This document shows positions 35,645 through 47,800 of a DNA stretch of 64,000 bases, piece after piece (positions within the stretch are counted from its first letter, which is position 1; each line of letters opens with the position of its first letter). The DNA is from Cantharellus purpuraceus (Eukaryota; Basidiomycota; Agaricomycetes; Cantharellales; Hydnaceae), in contig JALBUN010000048.1 of assembly GCA_025174535.1 (NCBI GenBank), forward strand, positions 868,001 through 932,000, in the 5' to 3' direction. The position numbers and the translations under genes were made by a program. The notes beneath the pieces were generated by a model. That model saw only the letters and a list, made by a program, of their open reading frames with translations, searched no databases and was not told the DNA's origin.

Positions 35645-36896
35645 CTACCCACGCGACTTTTTCACACGTTCCTTCCACACCTGATCCAAATCATACACGT
35701 CCACGTCCACATCCACGTCTCCAAAATCCATAAAGTTCTTCGGCGCCGGCTCAGGACCCACATACCAACTGGCAATGGTCGTCCTGCGGGAAGCCTTCCT
35801 CCCCCGACGCACCTTCTCCTCCACGTCGTCCTCGGAATCCGTGCCCAACCGCAGCCCGGTGCTCAACCTGACGCCCAAGCTCTGCACCCCCCCACCGTCC
35901 ACGTCGTCCGCGTCCGACTCGTCATCATCCGAGTCGGGATCATCCGAAAACGGCATGAACGACTTGGTGTCCAAGACGGGCGCCGCGCTCTTCACGCGGT
36001 GCTGTGCCGCGGAGGGGCTGTACGGCGGGGGCGAGATCTGCAGCAGGCGAGGCGAGGGAGTCGACGAGGGAGAGAGCGAGGGCGAGGACGCAACCAGTGT
36101 CGGAAATGGCGGAGGCGGGGGTGGCACGGCACGTGCATACCTCGTGGAGGGGGTGGGGCCGTATGGCAGAGTGGCGGAGCGCGGGACACGGCCCTCAAGA
36201 CGCGCCAGGGCGTCGGTGCGGTTGGTGACGCGGTGGTGGGTGGAGACGGTGGAGGAGGAGGCCATGCTCACGGGGCGCAGACGGGGCCGGACGCGGACGG
36301 GTGCCGCGACGCGGTGCGGGTGCGCGGCGGGGGAGCGGGGCGACTGCGGCGGCGCAGGCTGGGTGCGCGGCAGAAGCTCGGGCTTGCGTGGGACGGGGTG
36401 CGTGCGCGGGTGGTGGTGGGTGTGCTGCTGCTGCGACGGCATGTGTTTGCGGGCCGTGTGGTGGGCGGGGGACGTGTTGGGGCGGGCCGAGGGTGCGGCG
36501 GCGCGGGGGTGGCGGGTATGTGTGGGCGGAGCAGAGGCAGGGACGGCGGGGAGGGTGGACATGGGGGCGGGCTTGGGGTGGGGGAGGGCGCGGTCCGCGT
36601 GGGAGGAGCGGGAGGAGTTGGAGGAGGAGCGGGAGTGCAGGTGGGAGCGGGTGTCTAGGGCGGGGAGGGCGTGCCTGTGCTCGCTGCACGGAGTGAGTGG
36701 AAGAAGCACCGGAGTGGCGGGATACGTACCGGGAGCGGCAGGAGTAGGCAGTGGAAGCGTCATCGTCGAGGGAGAGGAATGAGCGGAAGGGGGTGGTGGT
36801 GGGGTAGGTGAGTGCGCGTGGAGGGACGGGGAGAGGAGGAGGTGGAGAATCGTGGGGGGGAAAGTGGAAGAAGAAGGAGGAGTAGGTCTTTGCCAT
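35645..36896 (-). CDS. Hypothetical Ser/Pro/His-rich disordered protein
   Basis: I do not recognise this protein. The start MAKTYSSFFFHFPPHDSPPP is followed by an exon ending SCRSR; an intron (about 36680-36730, donor GTACGT, acceptor TGCAG) joins to EHRHALPALDTRSH. The rest is one long exon of low-complexity Ser, Pro, His and Arg sequence. Near the C-terminus comes an acidic cluster (DDPDSDDDESDADD), then a more ordered tail: SRRTTIASWYVGPEPAPKNF, MDFGDVDVDVDVYDL, DQVWKERVKKSRG. The tail looks more like a conserved motif than the disordered part. Long frames on the opposite strand (35492-36658, 35775-36782) are shadows of GC-rich codon use. A role in the nucleus or at the cytoskeleton is possible but not shown. 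Confidence 0.6.
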
Positions 36897-37456
36897 GAGG
36901 GGGGACACAACAACAGACACTCTCTGCACGCTTTTCTCCGCTTTATACACCCCACTCTGACACGAGGCACGGGTGCAAAACATGGCAACCGCCTCATTTC
37001 CCTTTCCGGCAATCCCCAATTTATTATTATTATTCAACGTATCCCAGGATACTTGTCTCACGATCCAATCTATCCCTCCCCCCACAACTCGGCCCAGCGC
37101 CGCCCACACACTGACTGGCATCCTCCTTCGCGGAAACACTCTCTCCGCAATCGCGATCTGCACCCACTCGTGACACGACCTGTCACATGTGTCACCCGTC
37201 ACCCCGAGCCCCGCCCTCCGCCCTCCTCCCCTCACGGCCCCCCTTGTTCCTGCCGGTACCCTCGATGCTGTACAGATCCCGCCCCTGCTCCCGCCTCACG
37301 TGCTGCAGGCTCGCCGATCTATTCTGTATACGGAATCTGTATGTCGCTCCTTGTAGAGCTTTCCTCCGCATCTGCGCATTTTGCGATATTGGCGTTCGGC
37401 ATACAACGTGCTCCCCCTCCCCGCTCCGCCCTTGTACTTTGTGGGCCTGCTGCTGC

Positions 37457-37519
37457 ATATGATTTCCGATGCATCTAGGGGCTTCTGTATATGATTTCCG
37501 ATGCATCTAGGGCCTCCTG
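37457..37519. repeat. Two-copy tandem repeat, period 32 bp
   Basis: The words ATGATTTCCGATGCATCTAG followed by GG and CTTCTGTAT appear twice in a row, at 37459 and 37491, nearly identical. It lies in non-coding DNA. Confidence 0.85.
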
Positions 37520-40131
37520 TATATTATATCTCGACATTTGCTCTGTTAGTGTCCGTGCGTGACCTGCGCCAGCCCTGCGAGGCATCCTGGGGTAGGAGGC
37601 GTGGGCCTGAGTCATGGCGTTCGGGCTCTCAGCTCGGAGGCCGAGTGGGAACGCGGATACGGATGTGGATGAGCGGACGCGGCCCGGAGCGAACGGAAGG
37701 AGGATCGAAGCACGCCAGCGATCTTGCATTGATCATGCACAATGTCGTCGTCGTCCATTGTTGACGATAACCAGAGTCGCCGCTTCTCCCAGTGGCTTCT
37801 ACCGTAGCTTCTGCCCCGGCCGCAACTCCCGACGCATGCCGCGAGTCGCCGTGTGCAATTGGAATGTCGTTATTTAATTAATATCGAGTGCTATCAGTGG
37901 TTTCGCATTCTTCACGGCTCCGAGCTCTGGCTCCGCGAGTCATGACGGTATGCATATGGTGGCACACGCAAGCGCATGCACACCACTGGATTAATCAGTG
38001 CATACACTATTTATTATGATCCATATAAAGGATGTTACGGCGTAGCCACTTATCGCTATCTCACCTATTGTTCTGTTATTCAATTCATTTCACTGCTTGA
38101 CGACTACCGATCCAAGGAATGTAGAACGCGCACCCTGCCATCGCCCCTGGCACCATCGATGAACTTGGATATTTACCGACACACCGACACGTCCGGCGGC
38201 CGTGATATCCGTCTCCATCCAGTCGCCAGTACAGTGGCCCACAACTCAATCGCGTTCCCCTGGATCCGACGCCAAAAGTAAAAGATCAGCAGCACTCACA
38301 TAGGCTTATGTCCAGCCTTTTCGAGTTTCACATCCTCGCCTCCGCTTGGCATCATGATCATCCTCCATCCATCCCGCCCACCTCCAAACTCCCGCCCCAA
38401 ATCCGGCATAACCCGCCGCATCCGGGTGCCTGGCAAAAAATATCAAGCACTTCATCGAACAGAAAAGGCGTGCCCTCCCTTCCCGCCCATTGTTTTTTTT
38501 TTTCTCCCTCCGGCATGAATGGACATGTGAGATCCGAGCAAACCCCCTTCACGCCCTCCCTTCGCTGTCGCTCAGCACCTTCCCGTCTGTCCGTGCCTGG
38601 GCGAAATGCTGATCATCATCATCGCAGGAGCTATATAGCATGTGGCTGTTGCGCCCGCCGCGTAGTAACTGAAACTTCTGAGTAGCCGAGGGCAGCCAAG
38701 ACCTGAGGGCCACGACAGAGATAGACGTTTAAAGGCGCATGTGGGTATCCTGAGGTCGATCATGGATGCTGATGCTAATGCTTTCCGCCGTGAATATGAA
38801 CATCATCGCTCGCGTGACCCTCTTTTCAAAAGTCAACTCGCTCCTTATCGAACTCGGACACAACTCCAAATCCGAAACAAGCCTTGTTCCTTGAACTGAT
38901 AACTTCAAAACTATCACACTCCACAACTCAAATGTCAACACCCCCCGCACAACAAATATCTCAAACTCGTTCCACCCCTCTCGTACCGTATCGCTTTCGC
39001 ATCGCTCGATCTAACTCCCGTTCCAAGCCCGAGAATGACGCGACGCGCGACGCGATACCATTCATCATGATCAATATCATCAACTGCAGTGCCCATTAAT
39101 GCCAAGCGGATGATTACGTCATGCCGTACTTTTCTCTCCGAGACTGGCGCCCCTCCCTCCCGCCGTGCCGCGCGATGACCGGTCGGTATAGTCTAAACCC
39201 ATCATTATCACGCATCCGTTCAACATGATTGACGCTTCGCTCGTGCTTCTGCCGCGTTTCCGCATTAGGATGCTGATCCTGACACTGCTCCGCAGCGGCT
39301 GTCCCAGCTGCTGGCATGTCAACTCATCTCATGACTCGCATTAGTTGGAGCGCACTGGCACGTCATCATGATGTTGTGGTTGCTGTTGCTGCTACGAAAA
39401 CATACACTGCGGTGCTGCCGCCGTGCCAGCACAATCTTGAGATGTTTTCTCTCAGGAATAAGGTACCGACCGAGTATACTGCACCCGACCACGAACATCT
39501 ATTGGGAGAACGAGGGAGAACTCACACCACTCACTCACCGGCACGGTGTTATACTTACGACTCCCGCGTCCCGTGTGCATGCCGAGTCCCGAGTCTGGAG
39601 GAAGCGACGGCCAGAAAGCAGTGCATATACCCAAGCCACCCACGCCCATTCGACACAGGCCATCGAGTATACAACTCCTGTAAAAGTATTCCGCCCCCGC
39701 TCACACCCAGCCTGCCTGTGTGGTCTGAGATCTAAGCGCCTCCCGGTTAGCCGAGGAGCTGAGGATTTCGCCTGACACGTTCGAGTCTCACCCGGAGGGG
39801 TCCCAGTTGTACTTCCCCTTCTCCCACCCACGCTTCGACTCCCACCCGCAGGCCCACCACAGGGTACCGTACGACGCTCCAGCTCCACACCATCACTGGC
39901 AAAATTAAATCACTGTAATATCCACCCCGAGTCGCCCGTCCGAGTTTTTTTTGGGAGTTCTGTCGTGCTCGCCAGCGGAAGACCGCGACCGGGGCGCCCT
40001 CCCTCCGAGTTCGAATCATCGAATCATGATGCATGCTGCGACGCAAGACGCGCCCCGCGCTTCACCAAGATACTGATGCCTCATGGCCAATAAGCCTCCG
40101 CATCCTCACGCCATCAATTCAGGCTCGTGAC

Positions 40132-40150
40132 TAGGGTTAGGGTTAGGGTT
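40132..40150. repeat. Short interstitial telomere-like repeat
   Basis: The 19-base tract TAGGGTTAGGGTTAGGGTT is three TTAGGG units, the telomere repeat of most filamentous fungi. It is bordered on both sides by unique sequence. Confidence 0.85.
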
Positions 40151-41666
40151 ATCTGGGTAACTCCGTCCATGGTACTTTGCTTCGCTTCGAGCAATCATGA
40201 GATGCGGATGCCGGATATCAGAACATGATATTGCGCTCATGAGGATCGTACCCTGGTAGTAAGCGGACCTTTTGTTTTTCACGTCCCCGTGTGCGTGTGT
40301 CAACATCGTGTGTGCGTGTCCTGTGCGTGTGGAAGGGGTGCCCTATCTTATGTTACTGATAAATCTTCCAGTAGGGTTCGAGACCCCTCCCCCTGGGGTT
40401 AATGATGTGGCTACTTTCTTAGCACACGCACGCATTTATAGACGCGGTTCAATGCGGTCTTTTTTTTTTTTTTGGCGTGGGTGTGGAACCGTGTTCGAAA
40501 TAAAGTATCACCACGTCATGGTGTGTGTGTCGTATTCTTACAGCATCTTCTGAAGCTCTCAGCAACGACGCGATACTATTAAGGCACACATCCTACCGAA
40601 GCCGTATGCTCCCAGCCTGGGACCCAAACCCAGGACTCTGGGTGCGTATGCCGCTCTTGCCTTTGCCTTGCTCCACCTGGCAGTGCCTTGAATAACCCCC
40701 CTCACTCCAACTTGGTTCTCGCGAAGCAAGTCCGTGTGCACTGCATCCATCGCGCTTCGTGATCCCCAGCTTAACACAGCAAAGAGGGTTTACGGTAATA
40801 GAAAGAAGTTGCCCCGGTTCCTTTCAATGTGGCTTGCGTGTCTTCATGTGTCTGTTTCTTCCCACGGATCCAGCACTCTTTCTCTCCTTTTGTCCAAGTA
40901 GCGCCCGCCAATCGCCATCGCGTGCCAGTGCCAATTCCCTTCACTTATTGGAAGCGCTGGCCTCATACCAGAGTATCACATATGGTCTTGTTGTTCGCCG
41001 GGATAAGTTAAATCGCCGCGAGTATCCCACCCCACCTCTATCCCCCGCGCTTGCGCGCCTCCCGCCCATCCCAGATTATGAGGGAGATACACGGATAAGT
41101 CAGCGCACGCCCACTTGTCAAACCATACGCATTTGGACATGTGGCACAAGTGAGGCAAGCCGCGACGATCAGAAACCTCTGATCCCGAGGTCAGAAAAGT
41201 ACCACATTGCTGTTTGTCACGGTACGAGCTGTACTGTACGCCTGCCAGGTGGATCAGCGTCCTGGCGTAGCTATAGCTACAGGTTCCATTCAGGCCTTAA
41301 CTGCCAGCTTATGCCCTGAAGTGCAGCTGGAGGATCGCCCCTTATTCTGGTGGTTCTGTCAGCGGATCTAGCCCTAGCCCACCCATTCGAGTTCGTGAGC
41401 GCCAAGAATCGCTAGAGCCGTGACAGCTAGCATGGGGAGATGTATTGCCCCCCGCCCTGCGAGCTTGAAGTGCCCACTGGCAGCGCGCGGAGGGCTGGCA
41501 GACCACACGGGCTCGGCCTCTCCGCACGCGCGAGTCGTAACATTGTCGTTTGGTACGGCAGGGCGATTGGCAATCACTACTACTTCCGTGGCAGTGATGC
41601 GCGTGATACGTCACATCTCCCCGGATTCTCACGTGACGTTCATGTATGGGTTTTAAGGGGGGAGTA

Positions 41667-41684
41667 GGTTTGGGTTTGGGTTTG
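41667..41684. repeat. Three-unit GGTTTG simple repeat
   Basis: GGTTTGGGTTTGGGTTTG, a G/T-rich hexamer tract similar to but not the same as the telomere repeat. No gene nearby. Confidence 0.7.
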
Positions 41685-43468
41685 ACGGCGTGACTGTTTG
41701 TGTGCGATTATCTGCGTCGTGTGGGGTGACCCTGCACATGTCGAGGATAATGTGAGCTGTAGCATCTTGTCTGCGCGTTGCCGATCTATGGGCCCCTAGC
41801 GGACCGTGTAATTCGGATACTTTTCACGGATAGAGTATCCTGGCAAGTGTATCTGTTGTGAGGCTGAAGGTGCGCGGCCATGCAATGCTTCGTATAGGCA
41901 TTTCCCTTCTTCCCCTCTAAGAACCCAACATTCCAAATCTAGAGTTAATTAAATGTTCATGTCATGTGGTTGATCATGGTTGATATGAAATGAAAAGGCT
42001 GGAGCAAATGATCTTCGAAAATATATATCTTTGCGACGGTGTCCAGCGAACCCATAAAGAGCAGCGCCGCTGAGCGCATGACACGATAACCTATCTGGTG
42101 TGGAACATCCCAGGTATCTCCTCCGATTATCCGCGACAACTCCTGCTATGGAGTGTAAATCATGTATCCTGTTCATCGAACTTCGCGAAGTAATGCAAAT
42201 CAATGGCGAAGCACTGCCCCGTCAGCTCACGTATATATGCTAAAACAAATACATAAACACCGGAGTGGGCCCGTGTTACGACCGTATCCAATTCTGTCCA
42301 GTGGATTTCACTCCTATCACTGCGGTACATTGCAAGTTTCAAAACAAACCCTTGTGAGATGTCATTACAGATATATGGAAACGCCCTGCATCATCATGAT
42401 GTAGTAACAGCATGACACTGTCTTGTCACCTGGTTCAGATGCCAGATTTTTTCAAGTCCAGATTCGAGACGAGACACAACAGAGACCACGTGAGGGTGGT
42501 AAAGATGTCGATGGGCGCCCACATCGGCAGTCGGCGCGGTAAATCCCAGATTCAGCTACACCTGATTGGCTGATACAACGTGCCTTGTGTGAGGGGGCTC
42601 GGGGCCGGGGGCGGACGTTGTCGGCTGGATCTCGATGGATGGATAGATACCTGGAGCTCAAATATTTAGCGCACCGGGCGTTTACCTTGATCATCTTAAT
42701 CATCTACTGGGAACACTCCGGCGACCTGAGCACTATCGCAGTTGTTGCATTTGCTCCGAGTCAGGATTTGCGGGTGTGATTTGCTATGGTGCGGGCCGCA
42801 TCTTCTGAGATCTGTGTTTATTTCCTTTCTGGGGAACCCTGGCAACCCACTGCAATGGTGACCCGACTTCGGCTTCGCGCAGTATGGGTTTTGCCAATGT
42901 GGGTATGACATTTTCTGTACACACCGAGGAAGGACACCGTGTGCGTGAGTACGTGAGTTGGCTGGGGATTCAAGTGCATGGGTATCGCTGCGGGCCGCCT
43001 GTATATCCGACTCGTTTCGTTCGTTTGTGTTATCTCACATGTCTAATAGGCATGACTCCTAGGCTTGATATTTTTTTCAACGTCAGGCATACCGTCATCC
43101 GACCCGCACTGTAGCTAGGCGCGGCGTAGGATCGGCACAGCCCCTTGGTTCTGCAGGATTGATAGATCTACATCACGCGCAATCTTACCGTACAAGACTG
43201 GCACGCTAGGGCACACTCCATCGAGATCCATTTGTGGATCCGACCGCGGCATACGCAAGTGAGTTATGACTTATCGCATGGCCTGTCGGGATACTAATAT
43301 AAGATTCACAACCCCGATAACCCTGCCTAGTAAGCAGCCTGGCCGAGCATGTGTCGATCGGACCCGATACAACAACCCCGAGCCACGACCGTGACCTTGG
43401 ATCTTGAATCTCACTCAGATCCCTCATCTATAAGCGCTTCGTTCGGGTTCCCAAAATCGTTGTGCTGC

Positions 43469-44830
43469 GGTAGCTTGGCTGCTTTGTGGAAGGCGATCGT
43501 AAATTCATGTTTTCTCACTTATGGGACCTTGCTGATCCCAGGCTCACAGGGTATGCCCTCCAGTCAAGTGGCAAGTGTAGGTGTGAATCATCTTGAGCAG
43601 CGGGCACACTTACGACGGCCGCTTTAATATAGATACTTGATATATATGCACATTTATCAAGCACTCTAGCAACGGGGTGGATACTCAATCAAAACCCAGT
43701 CAAACCATACCCAAGGCATACCGTACCCTGACGTTGATACGTTTGCAAGATGTTCAGACAAATGATGGGCAACCCCTGTGACAAACCATAGCGATTCTAG
43801 TAGTTATTTGACACATTACACTCGGACAGGTCATATACCCTTGCCACTCAGTGATCCAGAACAACTCCGAGTCACTCGCCAGACATTGTTACTAGCCCGC
43901 CAGCCTGCCTGCTAAGATCCGCCATTCACAGGAACTTCCCAGCAAGGACCCAATGAAGACCCATCACACGTCGTTCCGAAACTAGGCCAACCCAACCCCA
44001 ACTTCCCGATCTCATATCCCGGTTTAAGGTCTAGTAATAGCTCCTGTGCTGGACTGACTTGTTCCGTTGTGGTCGGATGTTAGTAATCGACTGATCGAGG
44101 CTCAAGAGTCACGATGCAGTGAGTGTGGTTGAGCGCGCGGGTACAGATGTTGTCATGCTTGTTGATTTAACTGCATCGAGTCTCTTATTCCTACCTTCAG
44201 TTTTTCAGCGCAATATATTCAGTTCAAAAGCACAATGATAGTCATTGGGCTCGGAAACCCAGTGCCCACGCGACTCACGGATTATACGACCACTACACAT
44301 GATGGCAGTCATAAAGAAAGAAAAGGGAACCCATACGCCTTAGTTCTCAGAGTAGGACTAAGACCCCAGTCCATTTTGATTTCTCTAATTGCTGCAAGTG
44401 AATCACACGCCACCGACTCATATTGGGTCCGAGTGGTGTTCATGCGTCTATGCACCTGTACTAAAAGTCTGGGCCGATTGATACAACACTCGCACGGGAT
44501 CGCCGTTCCTGTACCGTTCCGTGCGCAGTGGGAGGGCGTGATCGAGTAGACTAGGACGTATTTCTCTCCGACTTTCATATAGATGGACTGTACGATCGCT
44601 GCGTTGAGGTAGCTTGGCTGCTTTGATGGGGAAGCTAATCATGATCGTGAATCCGTGTTTTCTCCTGTGATGCTTTGTTTCGCAACATAGATGAAGGAAG
44701 TCTCAGATGCGATAGATGACTACGGTAGCTCTGATACTGACGTTTTCCGATGTTTGACTTATGTCTATTATAGTGACCTTTGTTGCGCACCCTTCATGCA
44801 GCGTCAGAATTCAAGGGCATACCGTGCCCT
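43469..44830. repeat. Diverged collinear duplication
   Basis: Two words recur in the same order. GGTAGCTTGGCTGCTTTG occurs at 43469 and 44608, each followed about 25-30 bp later by TGTTTTCTC. A second word, GGCATACCGT[AG]CCCT, occurs at about 43715 and 44816. Distances between words are 244 and 206 bp, so these are two copies with small deletions. It may be an old mobile element or segmental duplication; no coding part is recognised. Confidence 0.5.
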
Positions 44831-47800
44831 ACCGTGATGATGCAATACAGGTGCATTACCGCAACTTGAACTAGCCAATAAGTGCTCCGTAGCAAAAGGT
44901 TAAGTAAACACTCACCAGCGGGAGTATGCTAATCATGGCGGGATAGTCCCAAGCAGTGATCCACCACATGAATACCTGCGCAGATCGAGGAGGTTCTGAG
45001 ACATTCGAGGTACAGACACCTCTTACTAGCAACATGCCGTCGCTCTCACCTTACAAATTCAGAGGATGGACCAGTTCAGTAATTACACTGCACATATTCA
45101 TGTGGTTGACCCGTGTTGGATGATGCCAAGCATATCCACATTAACATATTTTGTCCTTCATTGGCACGTCCCTCCGAGCCCTTCGGGCCCGCTTAGTGAT
45201 GGCGAGTTTCCTCCTCAAATTTCATCCCGTATGGATCTCGCAATATTGATGGCGTACTTATTGCAGTATCGCATGACGGATGTGGAAGATTGCTGATGAT
45301 GCACGACTGCGAGCTATATACTTCATCGGGCCTTCAAGCTTCACTAGCTGCCTGCAGTGACCAGTTCTCTCGCTGTGTGTCTCTCGGCAATTCTGGCTCC
45401 AGGGGTAGCCCGTCACGCCACATCGCACATGATCGTAATGATATCTTTTCCTATGTGGGTCCTATGGTATCCATTGCTTTCATCTAGCATCTCTACCTTG
45501 CGTACCCAGAAGAGTCAGATCTCACAACCATGCAAGGAAAGCAATGTGCGCTAGAAACCCTTGATACAAGCCCATACAGTAAGCCTAGTGACATTTTCAG
45601 AAGAACAGGGCTCACGCGTACGAGCGCTAGGCTGAGTCTTCATGCATCATGCATCATGTTCCATGGCGCCGGGCCCGGACTTGGGGTCTTGTAGCATCCA
45701 TCAACCTTGTCGTGTGTCTATCTATCTAGCATATATGGAGTCAGATTCTGATAGTGGGTGTCAGAGTCGATGTTGGGTTATCATATGGCAATAAAAGACA
45801 TACATACCATCCCAAGGTTAGTAAAGACCCTTGATCTCGCTCTGTTCTGTCATCTAGCCTAAGCAATGAGCTGTATCTTTCTTATCATTGAAGCACGCAA
45901 CGGATCAATTCATCAAATCAATTTTGCAAGAGTAATAGATACTGGTCCACAAGCATGCTGTGCCCAAAATCATCCGGTGTAACTGCGTTGGCAGGGTTGC
46001 ATCCATGTCTTCCCTCTTCTTTTTAGCCCACCCCCATTCTTCGCACCTCTTCCTTTATTGTTGCTTTTGCATACTACTTCTGATCTCGTGTCGATCAAGC
46101 AGTGTTATATGGCCGCTCATTAGTAATGCGAAACCATGGATGTAAACCGACATGCACAGCTGCACTGTCATTCTGTTACTAGTATTCTGTCTTCGTCACT
46201 TGTTTCGACATATGTGCAGTATTCACAGAGTATTGATGGGTACAAATGCTGCAAGATCACTACTATCGCGTGCTGCCAATATGCTGCCCACAGTGTCGGG
46301 CTCAGACGCGCCGCAACAAGCAACACTCAAGACAAGCCAAGACAGTCTTATCAGGCTAGCCTCTTCGTGGACAATAGGATCTAGGATCTAGATTACCAAT
46401 GGGATATTAGTCTGACATTACGCGGAAAGCTGTGCGGTGGAAATATTGGAGGGTGTACAAGCAAGTGAGGTCGTTACGCCAGGCATTCATTCCTCTAATT
46501 AATGTGTATCTAAAATTGATGGTATTTGCTAGGCTTCCCGTGCGCATGTATCTGGACGTGCAATAGTGGTTATGCAATAAGTGGAAATCTAGATTCCATT
46601 ACTTTGTCGAGGTTAGCGTGCAAAAAAATAATTTCACCATCAAAATTGTATATATGTTTCTTGAAAGAGACGAGGCCATGGTACCAGGAGCACCGCTCGG
46701 ATTGCGAACATCTCGGAAGACCTCCGATTTTTAAGCTCTAGTCTTCACAAACAATTGATCGCCGAGCCAACGGTAAACGGCGTAACATATTACACAAAAG
46801 CACGATCGTCATCCTAGGGCGGAGCATGAAGCTAAGGCTAGACCGCTTAGCCATCCGTGTGGAGAAGTTCAAGCCCTTGGACCTCAATCATTTCGATAAC
46901 CTTGAGTTACCATATCACTCGATCGATAGTGATCATGATGGTTTCTGGATCATATTGTCGACTGCAGCTTGGGCGCAGACACGCACCTTCGCCTTTCCCC
47001 CTTCTTTTCTCTTGAGATTATCGATTATCCGTCCGACCACCGCCGCCTCTCGCACTTGAACTACCGGAGGTATCAAGTTCGCTTGAGAGTGGTTACGTTA
47101 GAAGCTTGCTTAGAGGCGATAGCTTTATACATCAACAACACTGCTCCGAGGCGAGTTTCCTGAAAGGTATGCTAAGGCATGTTCCGAGGTACTGGATTTT
47201 ATCCAACCACATTGCGATCATGAACTGCATCCTAGACCTCATCTCGAAAAAAAAGCACACCCCTCTGATCACAATATGAACGTAGGACGAGTCCATAGAC
47301 TACCCGTAAGTCGCGACGATGAATCTCAATGCCCTCTTCTCCCGAATGAGATAAACCGAGTTCACATGCCGTTCATACGAAGTGACAGAGTTACAACGTT
47401 ACCAAATCGAAATTGCAACGTCGAAGAAGCTTGTACCTAGCCGAAGCTCGCAGTGATGTCGCACGACTGGAAGCGCGGGGATTTCGGCGTGGATAGCTCG
47501 GTGTCACCGCCCCAAGGCCGTGAAAGAAGCCCGGTATGCAGCCCTCTCTGAGCATGTTAGCGAAACGTCGCGTGTCAATAATAGTTGAGAATGCTGCAGA
47601 GCTGTCGCAATTCTGGTGTCTCTCTTTGAGTCGTATGGCTACAAGACCTGGCCAGTCATTTTTAGAAGCGAAGTAAGGCGCCTAGAAGACAACAGCGCCA
47701 TCATGCATCAGGTTCCGATTAGCTTATGTGTATGTCCTGGCTATGCGATGCGGTGAACAGACCGAACCAGCTCAGTTCAGTCACCCTCGATGCGTCGAAG

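Noticed and set aside
35492..36782. Long plus-strand frames (388 and 335 codons) opposite the disordered protein
   Set aside because: They are Gly/Arg/Ala-rich shadows of GC-rich codons. The minus strand has a proper start, an intron and an ordered C-terminal tail.
39730..39800. tRNA-like stretch with GTTCGAGTCTC
   Set aside because: The acceptor, T-arm and anticodon stems do not pair; only the loop word is similar. Similar words at 40009 and 40376 also fail.
40759..41319. 186-codon frame in the gene-poor tract
   Set aside because: No domain, no splice pattern and mixed composition; could be chance in a long non-coding stretch.
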